Assembly (NCBI GenBank): GCA_020638635.1
Contig: JACKIE010000004.1
Coordinates: 170,955-234,954, forward strand
Origin: Planctomycetota bacterium
GTDB lineage: Bacteria > Planctomycetota > UBA8742 > UBA2392
Length of the DNA stretch: 64,000 bases
Direction of reading: 5' to 3'
In this document: piece after piece, positions 34,489-43,220 of the stretch
Layout: every line of letters starts with the position of its first letter
Numbering within the stretch: the first letter of the stretch is position 1
The notes under the pieces: generated by a model
Told to the model about the DNA's origin: nothing
Database searches by the model: none
The model's input: only the letters and a program-made list of their open reading frames with translations
Position numbers and translations under genes: made by a program

Positions 34489-35313
34489 CTAAAACTCGTC
34501 TTCCTTTTCGCCTTCGCCCTTGGGTGCCTCGCTGTCTTTCTTGGGCGCTTCTTCCTTCTTCTCGCCTTCCGGGGCCTGGCGGTTGGGACGCTGACGCTGG
34601 GGGCGCGCGGCCTTCAGCTCTTCCTGCGTAATGAAGCCGTCGCCGTCCTTGTCCAGCTTGTCGAAGTTTTCCTTCAGCCGTTCCGGCGCTTCTTCCTTGC
34701 TGATCTTGCCGTCGCCGTCCTTATCCACCTGCTCCATGATGTTGCCGCGCTGGGGGCGCTCTTTCTCGGCCTTGGCCTTGGATGCTGCCTTGCGCGCCTC
34801 GTTGAACTCCTCGAGGGTCAGCTCGCCGTCTTTGTCCTTGTCGCCGCTTTCCAGCAGGCCGGCGAAGTCCGTGCCCAGCTCTTCCTTGTTCAGCTTGCCG
34901 CTGTCGTCGCGGTCAAGAATGCCGAACTCTTCCTTCATGGCCTCAGCTTCGCGCTTCTCGACGCTGGCTACCACGGCATCCTTGTCGGCCAGCATCTCCT
35001 GCACGGTCAGGAAGCCGTCTTCGTCCTTGTCGAGTTTCTTGAACAGCTCTTCGTCACCCAGCTCATCGCCGCTGACTTTGCCGTCTTTGTCCGCGTCCAG
35101 GGTACGCATCACGCGGCCGAGTTCCTGCAGGGCGGTGCGGTCCATGCGCTTGCGTTCGGGCTTGGCGGGCTTGGCTTGTTCTTTCTTGGGTTCGGCCTCG
35201 GGCTTCTCGGTTTCGTCGGCGGGCTTTTCGTCCTCGCCCATTTCCTGGGCGAACAAGGTGCCGCTGAATGCGAACAATCCGAGGAATGCGGCCAGTGCCA
35301 GAACGCGTTTCAT
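34489..35313 (-). CDS. Secreted EF-hand calcium-binding protein
   Basis: The 274-residue product has a signal peptide (RVLALAAFLGLFAFSGTLFAQ), an acidic/Lys-rich linker and six EF-hand-like loops of the form DxDxDGxxxxxE: DADKDGKVSGDE, DKDEDGFLTVQE, DRDDSGKLNKEE, DKDKDGELTLEE, DKDGDGKISKEE and DKDGDGFITQEE. All loop ligands appear intact. The C-terminal tail is Gln/Arg/Glu-rich. It is exported and probably binds Ca2+ in the periplasm or outside the cell. Secreted EF-hand proteins are frequent in planctomycetes. It is divergent from the redoxin gene at 35398. Confidence 0.92.
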   Translation of the reverse strand: MKRVLALAAFLGLFAFSGTLFAQEMGEDEKPADETEKPEAEPKKEQAKPAKPERKRMDRTALQELGRVMRTLDADKDGKVSGDELGDEELFKKLDKDEDGFLTVQEMLADKDAVVASVEKREAEAMKEEFGILDRDDSGKLNKEELGTDFAGLLESGDKDKDGELTLEEFNEARKAASKAKAEKERPQRGNIMEQVDKDGDGKISKEEAPERLKENFDKLDKDGDGFITQEELKAARPQRQRPNRQAPEGEKKEEAPKKDSEAPKGEGEKEDEF

Positions 35314-35397
35314 GTTTGCTCCTTATGCCCCGGGGGGCAGCGTGGTATTGTCTGCATGGAACACGCCTGAGGCTACGCGGTAGCGGATATTTTGACC

Positions 35398-36174
35398 ATG
35401 AAGTATTTGACGCCCCTGATTGTGATCGCGCTCGTGGTCTTCACCGGCTACGCAACGTATCTCTTTATGCCGGAAACAGTTGAGGAGTGCTGCGAGTACC
35501 TTGGCCTGCTCGCGCCTGAGGGCGTTTCCGAGACACCCGGCGTTGAGCACGTCGATTTCGAGGCAGCCACCTCTGACGGCAGCATACCGGACACTTTGCC
35601 CGGCCTGAAACTGAACGACCCGGCCGGTGAGATCTCGCTGCAAGATATCGACGGCAACCAGCACACCATCGACTTCAGCGCGAACAAGTTCACGGTAATC
35701 GTGTGGGTTTCCAGCTTCTGCCCGACCAGCAAGATTTACGAAGAACGCCTGAACACGCTGGCCTCGGATTTCGCGGGCGACGTGAAGTTCTGGGCCGTGA
35801 ACAGCAGCGCGATGGAAAGCCTTGAAGAGTTGCGCGCGCACTTCCATGACGGCGACGCGGACCGCCTGCGCCTCACGGTACTTAAGGAAGAAGGCAACGC
35901 GCTGGCCGACCGCTTCGGCGCGCGGGTCAGCACCGAGTGCTTTGTGTTCGACAGCCAGGGACGCCTGCAGTACCGCGGCGGCATTGACGACGCGCGCAAC
36001 CCGCAGCGCGTGAGCGTGCGTTACCTGCGCCTGGTGCTGAAGCAGCTGCTTGCGGGCAAGACTCCCGACTGGCGCTACCTGCCGGCCAAGGGCTGCTGCC
36101 CGATCGACAAGCTGGGCGCCGACAAGCCCGAACCCGAGCCCGCCAAGGTTCAGCCCGCCCGGGAGCAGCAATGA
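35398..36174 (+). CDS. Membrane-anchored redoxin / thioredoxin-fold protein
   Basis: I use the ATG at 35398 (an in-frame TTG lies 6 bases upstream), giving 258 residues. An N-terminal helix (LIVIALVVFTGYATYLFM) probably anchors the protein. The thioredoxin-fold core begins LKLNDPAGEISLQDIDGN and holds TVIVWVSSFCPTSKIYEERL with one Cys near residue 108, then STECFVFDSQGRLQYRGGIDD. The active site thus reads FCPTSK, peroxiredoxin or AhpC/TSA-like rather than CxxC. A CC pair lies near the C terminus. The substrate is unknown. The small gene at 36171 overlaps its stop (ATGA). Confidence 0.8.
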   Translation: MKYLTPLIVIALVVFTGYATYLFMPETVEECCEYLGLLAPEGVSETPGVEHVDFEAATSDGSIPDTLPGLKLNDPAGEISLQDIDGNQHTIDFSANKFTVIVWVSSFCPTSKIYEERLNTLASDFAGDVKFWAVNSSAMESLEELRAHFHDGDADRLRLTVLKEEGNALADRFGARVSTECFVFDSQGRLQYRGGIDDARNPQRVSVRYLRLVLKQLLAGKTPDWRYLPAKGCCPIDKLGADKPEPEPAKVQPAREQQ

Positions 36175-36362
36175 GGCAGGCCAACTGGCACGAAGAGGGC
36201 GGCAACGCCCGCGTACTCAAGGGCACCGAAGAGGACGCCCTGGCGCAGCACGCTCCGCCCGCCATCAAGGGCACCCACGCCGGCCGCGGCACACAGCAGG
36301 GCGGCCAGCCGGGCCACAAGCAGGCCCTCTACCCCAAGTTCCCGCCCCGGCGCAAAGGGTGA
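36171..36362 (+). CDS. Small basic protein of unknown function
   Basis: A 63-residue frame begins MRQANWHEEGGNARVLKG at an ATG that overlaps the redoxin stop. The composition (His, Gly, Gln, Lys) suggests a disordered protein without a signal peptide. Coding is supported by the ATGA overlap and by third-position GC. The stop codon TGA is the first triplet of the intergenic GATTTTG repeat, so the original C terminus may have been longer. I do not recognise a family. Confidence 0.45.
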   Translation: MRQANWHEEGGNARVLKGTEEDALAQHAPPAIKGTHAGRGTQQGGQPGHKQALYPKFPPRRKG

Positions 36363-36462
36363 TTTTGGATTTTCGATTTTGGATTTTGGATTGCGCCGTT
36401 TCGGCTGCACAGGTCAGTCATTGACTGCAATCCAGAATCCAAAATCTAAAATCCAAAATCCA
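36360..36462. repeat. GATTTTG-word long hairpin repeat
   Basis: Tandem words GATTTTG, GATTTTC, GATTTTG, GATTTTG (36360-36394) are mirrored by AATCCAGAATCCAAAATC and continuing words (36427-36462). The arms of about 35 bases differ at only a few positions, so the RNA would form a very long hairpin. The left arm starts on the stop codon of the preceding gene. A single-arm relative lies at 62878-62904. Confidence 0.85.
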
Positions 36463-36476
36463 ACCCGGAGGCCGCC

Positions 36477-37334
36477 ATGAAGACGACCCAACTGATTCTG
36501 ACCGTGTCCGCTGCTCTGCTTGGCGGGGCGCTGGCCCAATGGCTGTTCCAGCCGGGTGCTGTGCACGCCCAGGACTCGGACACCCTGCGCGGCAAGCGCC
36601 TCGAGATCGTGGACGACCAGGGCCGCGTGCGCGCACGCATGTCGGCCGCGGGCGGCGCCACCGAGTTCGAGCTATGGGGCGATGACATGACCACCAACGT
36701 GGCCGTGCGCATCAAGAAAGACGGCGCCATGGCGATCAACCTGACCGACGCGAAACAGAAGTCGCGCGTGGTGCTGGGCGCCACCGCCGATGGCTGGAGC
36801 GGCCTCGCCTTCGCCGACAAGGAAGGCCGCCAACGCGCGGGCCTGGGCAACGACAAGGACGGCGCGCCCACCCTGAGCATGAACTTCGCCAACGGCAAGC
36901 TCGCCAGCCTGCTGACGGTGCAGGGCGAGAAAGACTCGATCCTGGTCATGAACGACCCCAAAGGCGCCAACATGGCCGCCTTCGGGAACAGCAACGGCCA
37001 GCCCAACCTGCTGCTGCTGGATGCCAAGGGCAACGAGCGCATGAAACTTGTACTGAAAGAAGACAGCTCGCCGGCCATGATGCTGCGCGACGCGGGTGGC
37101 AAGCCGCGCATGGTGGCGGGCGTCAATGCCGACGGCTGGGCTGGCGTCGGCGTGCTGGACGAGCGCGAGACCGTGCGCACCCTGCTGTTCAGCGAACGTA
37201 ACGGCAACAACGGCCTGACCATCGCCGACAAGGCCGGCAAATCGCGCGCGGCCGTAGTGGTGACCGACAAGGACAAGCCGGTGGTGGAGCTGCTGGACGA
37301 AAATGGAAACCAACTATTCAAGGCGCCGCGTTGA
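36477..37334 (+). CDS. Exported repeat protein of unknown function
   Basis: The 285-residue product starts at the ATG at 36477, with CGGAGG upstream. It has an N-terminal export helix (LILTVSAALLGGALAQWLF) followed by five to six imperfect repeats of about 40 residues. Each has the form '(D)xxGxxRa.(m/l).....G...(l/m).l.d..g': DDQGRVRARMSAAGG, DAKQKSRVVLGATADG, DKEGRQRAGLGNDKDG, DAKGNERMKLVLKEDS, DAGGKPRMVAGVNADG. This gives a probable beta-solenoid. No family name is assigned. The stop TGA overlaps the TTG start of the methyltransferase gene. Confidence 0.75.
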   Translation: MKTTQLILTVSAALLGGALAQWLFQPGAVHAQDSDTLRGKRLEIVDDQGRVRARMSAAGGATEFELWGDDMTTNVAVRIKKDGAMAINLTDAKQKSRVVLGATADGWSGLAFADKEGRQRAGLGNDKDGAPTLSMNFANGKLASLLTVQGEKDSILVMNDPKGANMAAFGNSNGQPNLLLLDAKGNERMKLVLKEDSSPAMMLRDAGGKPRMVAGVNADGWAGVGVLDERETVRTLLFSERNGNNGLTIADKAGKSRAAVVVTDKDKPVVELLDENGNQLFKAPR

Positions 37335-38674
37335 ACTACGACTCCGCATGGGAGCTGCATAACCGGCACGCGCAACGCCTGGCGCGCGGGCCCGGCCGCG
37401 TGTTCACGCCGCGCGATGTCGCGCTGCAACTGGCGCGCCTGACGCTGGAGCCGCTGGACGAGCCGCCGATGCTGCTGGACCCGGCCTGCGGCGCGGGCGC
37501 GCTGCTGCTGGGGGCGCTGGAGTGGTCGGCCGTCGAGCGACCTCACTGGCTGCAACACTGGCTGAACGGCGGCCTGCAGGGCTGGGACATCGACACCGCC
37601 AACGTAGCCGCCTGCAACGACGTGATGGCAGAAGCCCTGGGGCTCGATGTCGCGGCCGTGGCGAGTGTGCGCGACGGGCTGGAGGCTGCCGGCGAGTTCG
37701 ATGTCGTGCTTGCCAACCCGCCCTGGGTCAGCTTTTCCGGTCGGCACGCCGTAGAGCTGGCTCCCGCGCGACGGGCGGCGCTGGCCGCGCGCTTTGCCGC
37801 CTTCGCGGGTTGGCCGGCGCTGCATACCGCGTTCGCCGAGCAGTGCGCAAACTTGACGCGTCAAGAACTTGGCCGGCTGGGCATGCTGCTGCCGATGCAG
37901 ATGGCCGACCTGGCGGGCTACGGCGCGGCGCGCCGCGCGGTGACGGCGCGCTTCAGCCTGCAGCACGCGCTTGAGCTGGGGGAAGGCGTGTTCGAGGGCG
38001 TGACGGAGCCGACGGGAATGTTCGTGTTCGGCGCGGGCGGCGGCAGCGAGCGCCCCTGGCTTGCCGATTCCGATGCCGCCCTGCTGGCCCGCGTGCGCCG
38101 CTTCGCATGCCTGCCGGCCGAAAGCTTCGGCGACGTGGGCGTGCACACCGGCAACGCCGCGCAGCTGATCGTCACGCGCGAGGCGCAGGGCCGCCCCCTG
38201 CGCGTGGGCCGCGACATTGAGCCTTTCCGGCTCGCCAATCCCTCTCACTGGCTGCGCGAGGTGGAGCTGCCGCAAGGGCGCTACGCGCGCGTGGCGCCCG
38301 AGGCGCGCTACCGCGAGGCGCTGATCGTGCTGCGCCAGACCGCCTCGCGGCCGATTGCTGCGAAACATCAGCCCTGGGCGCTGTTCCGCAACTCGGTGCT
38401 GGCCTGCTACGGAGCGCCCGGCCACGACCCTGACTACCTGCTGGGCGTGTTGAACAGCGACATCGTTGCGCGCATCCACCGCGCGATGTTCCGGGACGCG
38501 CGCCAGAAGGCGTTCCCGCAGGTGAAGGTCAGCCACCTGCGCGCGCTGCCGATCCCCGGCCGTAACATCGGCGGTCTGTACGAGCGCATCGCCAACATCG
38601 CCCGCTCAGCGCAGGCGAACGATAGCGGCGCGCACGGCCAACTTCAGGAACTGGTGGAGCAGGCGTATAGATAG
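37331..38674 (+). CDS. Orphan N6-adenine-type DNA methyltransferase
   Basis: The start is a TTG overlapping the previous stop (TTGA). The product is 447 residues. It has VFTPRDVALQLARL, motif I LLDPACGAGALLLGAL near residue 54, LQGWDIDTANVAACND, and motif IV VLANPPWVSFSG near residue 127. A TaqI/Eco57I-like recognition region contains LLGVLNSDIVARIHRAMF and VKVSHLRALPIPG. The protein is shorter than typical type IIG enzymes and has no nuclease motif. No restriction gene is adjacent. It probably methylates adenine in a specific site; target and role (epigenetic, or remnant of a restriction system) are unknown. Confidence 0.82.
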   Translation: MNYDSAWELHNRHAQRLARGPGRVFTPRDVALQLARLTLEPLDEPPMLLDPACGAGALLLGALEWSAVERPHWLQHWLNGGLQGWDIDTANVAACNDVMAEALGLDVAAVASVRDGLEAAGEFDVVLANPPWVSFSGRHAVELAPARRAALAARFAAFAGWPALHTAFAEQCANLTRQELGRLGMLLPMQMADLAGYGAARRAVTARFSLQHALELGEGVFEGVTEPTGMFVFGAGGGSERPWLADSDAALLARVRRFACLPAESFGDVGVHTGNAAQLIVTREAQGRPLRVGRDIEPFRLANPSHWLREVELPQGRYARVAPEARYREALIVLRQTASRPIAAKHQPWALFRNSVLACYGAPGHDPDYLLGVLNSDIVARIHRAMFRDARQKAFPQVKVSHLRALPIPGRNIGGLYERIANIARSAQANDSGAHGQLQELVEQAYR

Positions 38675-38769
38675 GAAGGGGGGTCTACCTTCCCCCGGCG
38701 CCGTCACCAGATCATGGGTAAATCGATCGCACCTCGCAGTGTGCCGGAGCACAGGCGCAAGCGTTTCCT

Positions 38770-39591
38770 TCAGGCGCTCAGCCTTGCACGGGCCTCTTCG
38801 TAGCGCGCCTCGCGCTGGGAAATCGGGCTTTGTTCCAGGCGGCTCAGCGGGTCACCCTCGATGACGTGCTGCTCGATGTTGCGTTCGCCTGCATCCATGC
38901 GCTCGCGTATCGGCGCGTTGATAATCTCCCGAATGCGGTCCGCCACAACTTCCTGCCAGTCCTTGTCGCGCATGTCCCCGGGCATGTCGGCCGTGTATTG
39001 CTCGTAACTGAGGGGCTGGTGGATCTTGATATGGTGCTTCCGGAACAGCCGCGGCCGCCACGAGCTGCGCGGCCAGAATTCGCCGGCCGTCACAAACGTG
39101 ATGGGCAGGATGGTCGCCTTGGTAGCAAAGGCGGCGCGCAGGGCGCCCGGCTTCCAGGGGCCCATCAGGCGGCCCGTGGAGCGGCTGCCTTCCGGAAACA
39201 CGCCGGCAGCGGCGCCGGATTTCAGGATGTGCAGCAGCGTGTGGTACGGCCCGCGCCCCGGGTTCTCGCGGTTGACCGGGTAGGCCTTGTAGGTCTTGGT
39301 AAAGAAGCGCACGACCGGTATGTGGAACAGCTTGTGCCAGGCCATGATCGAGACGTCGCGGTCGGCGAAGTAGATCATCACGCAGACCAGCGAGGGTGGC
39401 TCCAGGAAGCTGGGGTGGTTGGCGACCACCAGCAGGCCGCCGTCGCGCGGGATGTTCTCGGTGCCCTCGACCTTCCAGAAGAAAAGCACGCGGCCCATCG
39501 CGGCCGCAAGGTTCACGGCGGTGCGATAAATCCAGCCGCGCCAGCCGGTGGGGCGGGTCTGGTCAACGAGGACGTAATCGTCGCGGCTCAT
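38770..39591 (-). CDS. plsC: 1-acyl-sn-glycerol-3-phosphate acyltransferase (PlsC) family protein
   Basis: The 273-residue product has the acyltransferase box as NHPSFLEPPSL, where the usual HxxxxD ends in Glu, and the second box FPEGSRSTGRLMGPWKPGA. A single N-terminal hydrophobic segment (IYRTAVNLAAAMGRVLFFW) fits membrane association. The family acylates lysophosphatidic acid. The Asp-to-Glu change in the catalytic block is noteworthy. No operon partner is evident. Confidence 0.85.
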   Translation of the reverse strand: MSRDDYVLVDQTRPTGWRGWIYRTAVNLAAAMGRVLFFWKVEGTENIPRDGGLLVVANHPSFLEPPSLVCVMIYFADRDVSIMAWHKLFHIPVVRFFTKTYKAYPVNRENPGRGPYHTLLHILKSGAAAGVFPEGSRSTGRLMGPWKPGALRAAFATKATILPITFVTAGEFWPRSSWRPRLFRKHHIKIHQPLSYEQYTADMPGDMRDKDWQEVVADRIREIINAPIRERMDAGERNIEQHVIEGDPLSRLEQSPISQREARYEEARARLSA

Positions 39592-39704
39592 GAAACCTAG
39601 TCAATACTAATAACTACGTTATGTAAATACCCTCGTGTGCGCGAATCAAACATACCTGCAACTTCTTCGTCCACCGTGGCGTTCTGTGTTCGGGGATGCA
39701 GACC

Positions 39705-40145
39705 ATGGCGATCTACTTCTACGGGCGCACAGACGAATGGGGCGAGTTCAGCAACTTCGCCCACTTTCCGTTCCATCTCGATGGCAAGACCTGGCCAACC
39801 AGCGAGCACTACTTCCAGGCCATGAAGTTCGCGGGCACCGGCCACGAAGATGAAATCCGCGCCGCAAAGCGCCCCAACGATGCGGCCCGCATGGGACGCC
39901 AGCGTTCACGCCCCCTGCGCAAAGACTGGGAGAGCGCAAAAGACGACATCATGCGCAAGGCAGTGTGGGCAAAGTTCAGTACACACCCGGCCCTGAAAGC
40001 GCTGCTGCTCTCGACGGGCAACGAAGACATCGTCGAGAACGCCCCGGGCGACTACTACTGGGGCTGCGGCGCTGACGGCAGCGGCCGCAACATGCTGGGC
40101 CGCATCCTGGTCGAAACCCGCGCACGCCTGCGAGCCAAGGCCTGA
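39705..40145 (+). CDS. NADAR / YbiA-like N-glycosidase family protein
   Basis: I use the ATG at 39705, which has GGGGA about 10 bases upstream. The product is 146 residues. It matches NADAR: FSNFAHFPFHLDGKTWPTSEHYFQAMKF, then IRAAKRPNDAARMGR, and ENAPGDYYWGCGADGSGRNMLGRILVETR. Members cleave N-glycosidic bonds in riboflavin intermediates or remove ADP-ribose modifications. The conserved Glu of the SEHYFQAMKF block is present. It is a stand-alone gene. Confidence 0.9.
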   Translation: MAIYFYGRTDEWGEFSNFAHFPFHLDGKTWPTSEHYFQAMKFAGTGHEDEIRAAKRPNDAARMGRQRSRPLRKDWESAKDDIMRKAVWAKFSTHPALKALLLSTGNEDIVENAPGDYYWGCGADGSGRNMLGRILVETRARLRAKA

Positions 40146-40212
40146 ACCCACGCGCGAAAGCGGTCACAGACCCGCCGCTTCGCGTTTGCGGCGCTGGTGC
40201 TATACCGTGGCC

Positions 40213-41628
40213 ATGAAGCATGTGGTGGTCATCGGTGGCGGCATCAGCGGACTGACTGCGGCGTACCGCCTGCACAAGGCGGGCGCGCGCGTCACGCTGC
40301 TTGAGGCTTCCGACCACCTGGGCGGCGTGATCGGCACCGTACACCGTGACGGCTGCCTGCTGGAGACCGGGCCGGATTGCTGGGCCTCAAACAAGCCGGC
40401 CGCGCTGGAACTCGCCAATGAGCTCGGCCTCGCCGATCAGGTGATCGGCACGCGCGAGGGCGTGCGGCGCAGCTTCATCCTGCACCACGGCACGCTGCAG
40501 CGCCTGCCCGAAGGCTTCTTCCTGATCAGCCCCATGTCGATCAAGGCGCTGCTGAAAACCCCGATCCTGAGCTGGCCCGGCAAGCTGCGCATGGCGCTGG
40601 AGCTGATTGAGGGAGTGCGCCATGACGACAGCGACGAGTCGCTGGCCAGTTTCGTGCGCCGCCGCTTCGGCCGCGAAGCGCTTGAGCGCATTGCGCAACC
40701 GATGATCGCCGGCATCTACACCGCAGACCCCGAGAAGCTGAGTTTAAAGGCCACCTTCCCCGCCTTCATCGAGATGGAGCGTTCCGAAGGCAGCGTGATC
40801 AAGGCACTGAGGAAACGCGCGAAGAAAGAACGCGCCAAAGCGCCCAGCGGCGGCGAAGTCAGCAAGGCCGCCGGCCCGCGCTACGGCCTGTTCGTGACGT
40901 TCAAGAACGGTCTCAGCACCTTGCCTGACGCGCTGGTCGCGTCGCTGCCGGAAGGCGCCATCCGCAAGGGCGCGCGCGTGACGAGCCTGACGCGGCAGGA
41001 CGCGGGCTGGAGCGTGCAGCTTGAAAACGTGTCGCTGGCCGCCGACGCCGTGTTGCTGGCGCTGCCGGCCCACGCCTCGGCGGCGCTGCTGCGCGACACC
41101 GACGCCGCGCTGGCCGACGCGCTGGGCGCCATCGAGTACGCCGGCGCCGCGGTGGTGAATTTCATCTTTGAGCGCGCGCAGATCGCCCACGCCATGGACG
41201 GCATTGGCGCGGTGATCCCGGCCGTGGAGAAGCGGCGCATCGTGGCGTTCAGTTTCAGCAGCGTGAAGTTCGAGGGCCGCGCGCCGGAGGGCAAGGCAGT
41301 GGTGCGCGTGTTCATGGGCGGCGCCCTGCAGCCGGAGATCGCGAGCATGAGCCCCGAGCAGCAGACGCAGGTGGCGCTGGAAGAGCTGCGCGATCTGGTG
41401 GGCATCACGGGCGAGCCGCAGTTGTCGCTGGCGGGCTCGCACCAGGGCGCGATGGCGCAGTACCACGTGGGGCACCTCGAGCGCGTGGCAAAGATCCGCG
41501 AGCTGACGAGGCCGTACACCAGCCTGGCGATCGCAGGCAATGGCTTCGACGGCGTGGGCATACCGGACTGCATCCGCAACGCCAACGAGTCCTGCGCTGC
41601 GCTGCTGAAGCAGATGAACCCGGCCTGA
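40213..41628 (+). CDS. hemY: Protoporphyrinogen/coproporphyrinogen oxidase
   Basis: I use the ATG at 40213, giving 471 residues. The FAD motif KHVVVIGGGISGLTAAYRLHKAG opens the protein, and the family blocks LLEASDHLGGVIGTV, DCWASNKPAALELANELGL, RRRFGREALERIAQPMIAGIYTADPEKLS and YTSLAIAGNGFDGVGIPDCIRNA follow. It oxidises protoporphyrinogen IX, or coproporphyrinogen III, in haem synthesis and is membrane-associated. The upstream in-frame TTG at 40186 is not used because the Rossmann motif starts at the ATG. Confidence 0.93.
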   Translation: MKHVVVIGGGISGLTAAYRLHKAGARVTLLEASDHLGGVIGTVHRDGCLLETGPDCWASNKPAALELANELGLADQVIGTREGVRRSFILHHGTLQRLPEGFFLISPMSIKALLKTPILSWPGKLRMALELIEGVRHDDSDESLASFVRRRFGREALERIAQPMIAGIYTADPEKLSLKATFPAFIEMERSEGSVIKALRKRAKKERAKAPSGGEVSKAAGPRYGLFVTFKNGLSTLPDALVASLPEGAIRKGARVTSLTRQDAGWSVQLENVSLAADAVLLALPAHASAALLRDTDAALADALGAIEYAGAAVVNFIFERAQIAHAMDGIGAVIPAVEKRRIVAFSFSSVKFEGRAPEGKAVVRVFMGGALQPEIASMSPEQQTQVALEELRDLVGITGEPQLSLAGSHQGAMAQYHVGHLERVAKIRELTRPYTSLAIAGNGFDGVGIPDCIRNANESCAALLKQMNPA

Positions 41629-41912
41629 TACCAATTCGAATTAGCTTCTTGGGTTTGTGCGCTCACCAACTGCGACACGCGAAGACGCAAAGGGCGCGAA
41701 GATCGCGAAGTTAAGGCCTTCTTCAAGCAGTTCCTCGCGTCCTGCGCGCAATCTTCGCGCCTTCGCGTGAGGCAGTTGAGAGACGCTCAAACCAGAGGAA
41801 CTGCTTCGTAATGGCGAGAGCACTCCACGCTCTTCACTTGAAAACAAGAAAGTGCGAAGAACTTTTGGTGTCGCACTTCCTTCGCTTCTTCGTTACTTCG
41901 TGTTCCAACGCC
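41629..41912. repeat. Two tandem-word hairpin repeats in a gene-free stretch
   Basis: CAACTGCGACACGCGAAG and further CGCGAAG words (41667-41710) are mirrored at 41736-41778 (CAATCTTCGCGCCTTCGCG, then GGCAGTTG), again with CAACTGC/GCAGTTG at the edges. A second set (41840-41912) has AAGTGCGAAG words mirrored by CTTCCTTCGCTTCTTCG. No protein-coding gene is seen between 41629 and 42237. Confidence 0.75.
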
Positions 41913-41924
41913 GTTAACGCAATG

Positions 41925-41955
41925 AACCCGGCAGGGGGGCTGCCGGGTTCGTTTT
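41925..41955 (+). terminator. Strong terminator-like hairpin
   Basis: A perfect 10-bp stem AACCCGGCAG/CTGCCGGGTT with a GGGGG loop is followed by CGTTTTG. It is the most terminator-like element downstream of hemY, though 300 bp away with repeats between. Confidence 0.65.
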
Positions 41956-42237
41956 GCAAAGCTCGATGGGATATGGGGGAGGGGCCATCGAGCCTCTAGG
42001 GTTTTTTGCTTGCGCGTTGCGCGCGTGGAGAAGGGTGCTTCTGAAGAAACACCGCGTTGATGAAGTCCTTTCCGTTTCCGTTCTTACTTCTGTTTCCGTT
42101 TGGTCCTTCAATTCAGGGTCGTCGTCTGTCCCCTCTTTCTTCCGATTCGTCCCTGTTCAATTTCTTAAACGGACTCCCCGCGATTTGAGTTCCACAAAAT
42201 CGCCGACCCTGCCGCGAATTTTTCGAAGTGGGAATAC
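41956..42237. repeat. Gene-free stretch with TTTCCG-word repeat
   Basis: Nothing coding is visible. GTTTTTTGCTTGCG (41999 onward) follows a weak GAGG/CCTC pairing. TTTCCGTTTCCGTTC, CTTCTGTTTCCGTTTGG and related hexamer words run about 42066-42105. No clear reverse-complement arm is present, unlike the other repeats. Confidence 0.5.
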
Positions 42238-43179
42238 TTACAGCGCCAGCTGACTTAGCAGCGCCTTGACCGCCGCCCGAGGCGAAAGTTGTCGCGCTCT
42301 CACCTGCCCACGAAGCCCTTCATATGCGGCGTTTGCGCGCCCATGCCCCTTCAGCGCATCGAGCACCGCGGCGCCGGCCAGGTCCGTCAGGCGCGACTCC
42401 GCGCGCCTCTGCCTGACACCTGGCAGTAACCCGTTACTCTCCAGAAACGTGCGATGTTGTGCAATTGCGGCCGCCAACTGCTCCGCGCCAGTCCCCTGCG
42501 TCGCCACCGTGCGCACGATCGGCGGGTTCCAGGCTCGCGCGGATTCCGGCCGTAACTCCATGCCTTCGCGGATGTCTTCTTCCAGGCGCTCGGCGCCTTC
42601 ACGGTCGGCCTTGTTGATCGCGACCACCTCGGCGATTTCCATGATGCCGGCCTTGAGCGCCTGCACGCTGTCGCCGGCGCTGGGCGTGAGCACGACGATG
42701 GTGGTGTCGGCCAGGCGCGCGATGTCCACTTCGCTTTGGCCGACGCCGACGGTTTCGACGATGATGGGGTCAAAGCCGGCCAGGGCCAGCACGTCGCAGG
42801 CGTCTTCGCTGCCGATCGCCAGGCCGCCGAAGCGCCCGCGGCTGGCCATGCTGCGCACGAACACGTCGGCATCGAGGCTGTGGGCGGTCATGCGCAGGCG
42901 GTCACCCAGCAGGGCGCCGCCGCTGAATGGGCTTGACGGGTCAACAGCGACCACGCCGACGCGCTTTCCCTGTTTGCGGTACTCGGTCAGCAGGGCGCTG
43001 GTCAGCGTGCTCTTGCCGCTGCCGGGCGGGCCCGTGATGCCGATGCGCTCCGGGTGCGGAAGGTTCGCGTACTCGGCGTCGAGCGCGGCGCAGAAGGCCT
43101 CGTCGCCGTTTTCCACCAGCGTAAGCGCCCGCGCGATCGCACGGGTCTCACGGGCCTTGATACGGTCAATCAGGTCCAT
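42238..43179 (-). CDS. meaB: MeaB/ArgK-family G3E GTPase
   Basis: The 313-residue product has the P-loop GITGPPGSGKSTLTSALL, switch region VVAVDPSSPFSGGALLGDRLRM, the Walker B-like IIVETVGVGQSEVDIARLAD and the base-recognition NKADREGAERL. MeaB is the chaperone that protects and loads B12 on methylmalonyl-CoA mutase. No mutase gene lies in this window. The start is the ATG at 43179. The neighbouring minus-strand gene (43254) is separated from it by a GC hairpin. Confidence 0.95.
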   Translation of the reverse strand: MDLIDRIKARETRAIARALTLVENGDEAFCAALDAEYANLPHPERIGITGPPGSGKSTLTSALLTEYRKQGKRVGVVAVDPSSPFSGGALLGDRLRMTAHSLDADVFVRSMASRGRFGGLAIGSEDACDVLALAGFDPIIVETVGVGQSEVDIARLADTTIVVLTPSAGDSVQALKAGIMEIAEVVAINKADREGAERLEEDIREGMELRPESARAWNPPIVRTVATQGTGAEQLAAAIAQHRTFLESNGLLPGVRQRRAESRLTDLAGAAVLDALKGHGRANAAYEGLRGQVRARQLSPRAAVKALLSQLAL

Positions 43180-43220
43180 CGGGCCAGTATGGCAGGATTG
43201 GGCATGCAGCGAAACTGGTG

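Noticed and set aside
36171..36362. Readthrough of the redoxin stop into following sequence as another UGA-Sec case
   Set aside because: The frame after that TGA is not protein-like; the overlapping ATG frame is the better coding candidate.
38674..38769. GGAAGG/CCTTCC hairpin after the methyltransferase gene
   Set aside because: The short stem and G-rich loop offer several alternative pairings and there is no U tract, so I do not call it a terminator.
41970..42005. Terminator with TTTTTT at 41999
   Set aside because: Only a 4-bp stem could be drawn; the hairpin at 41925 is far stronger.
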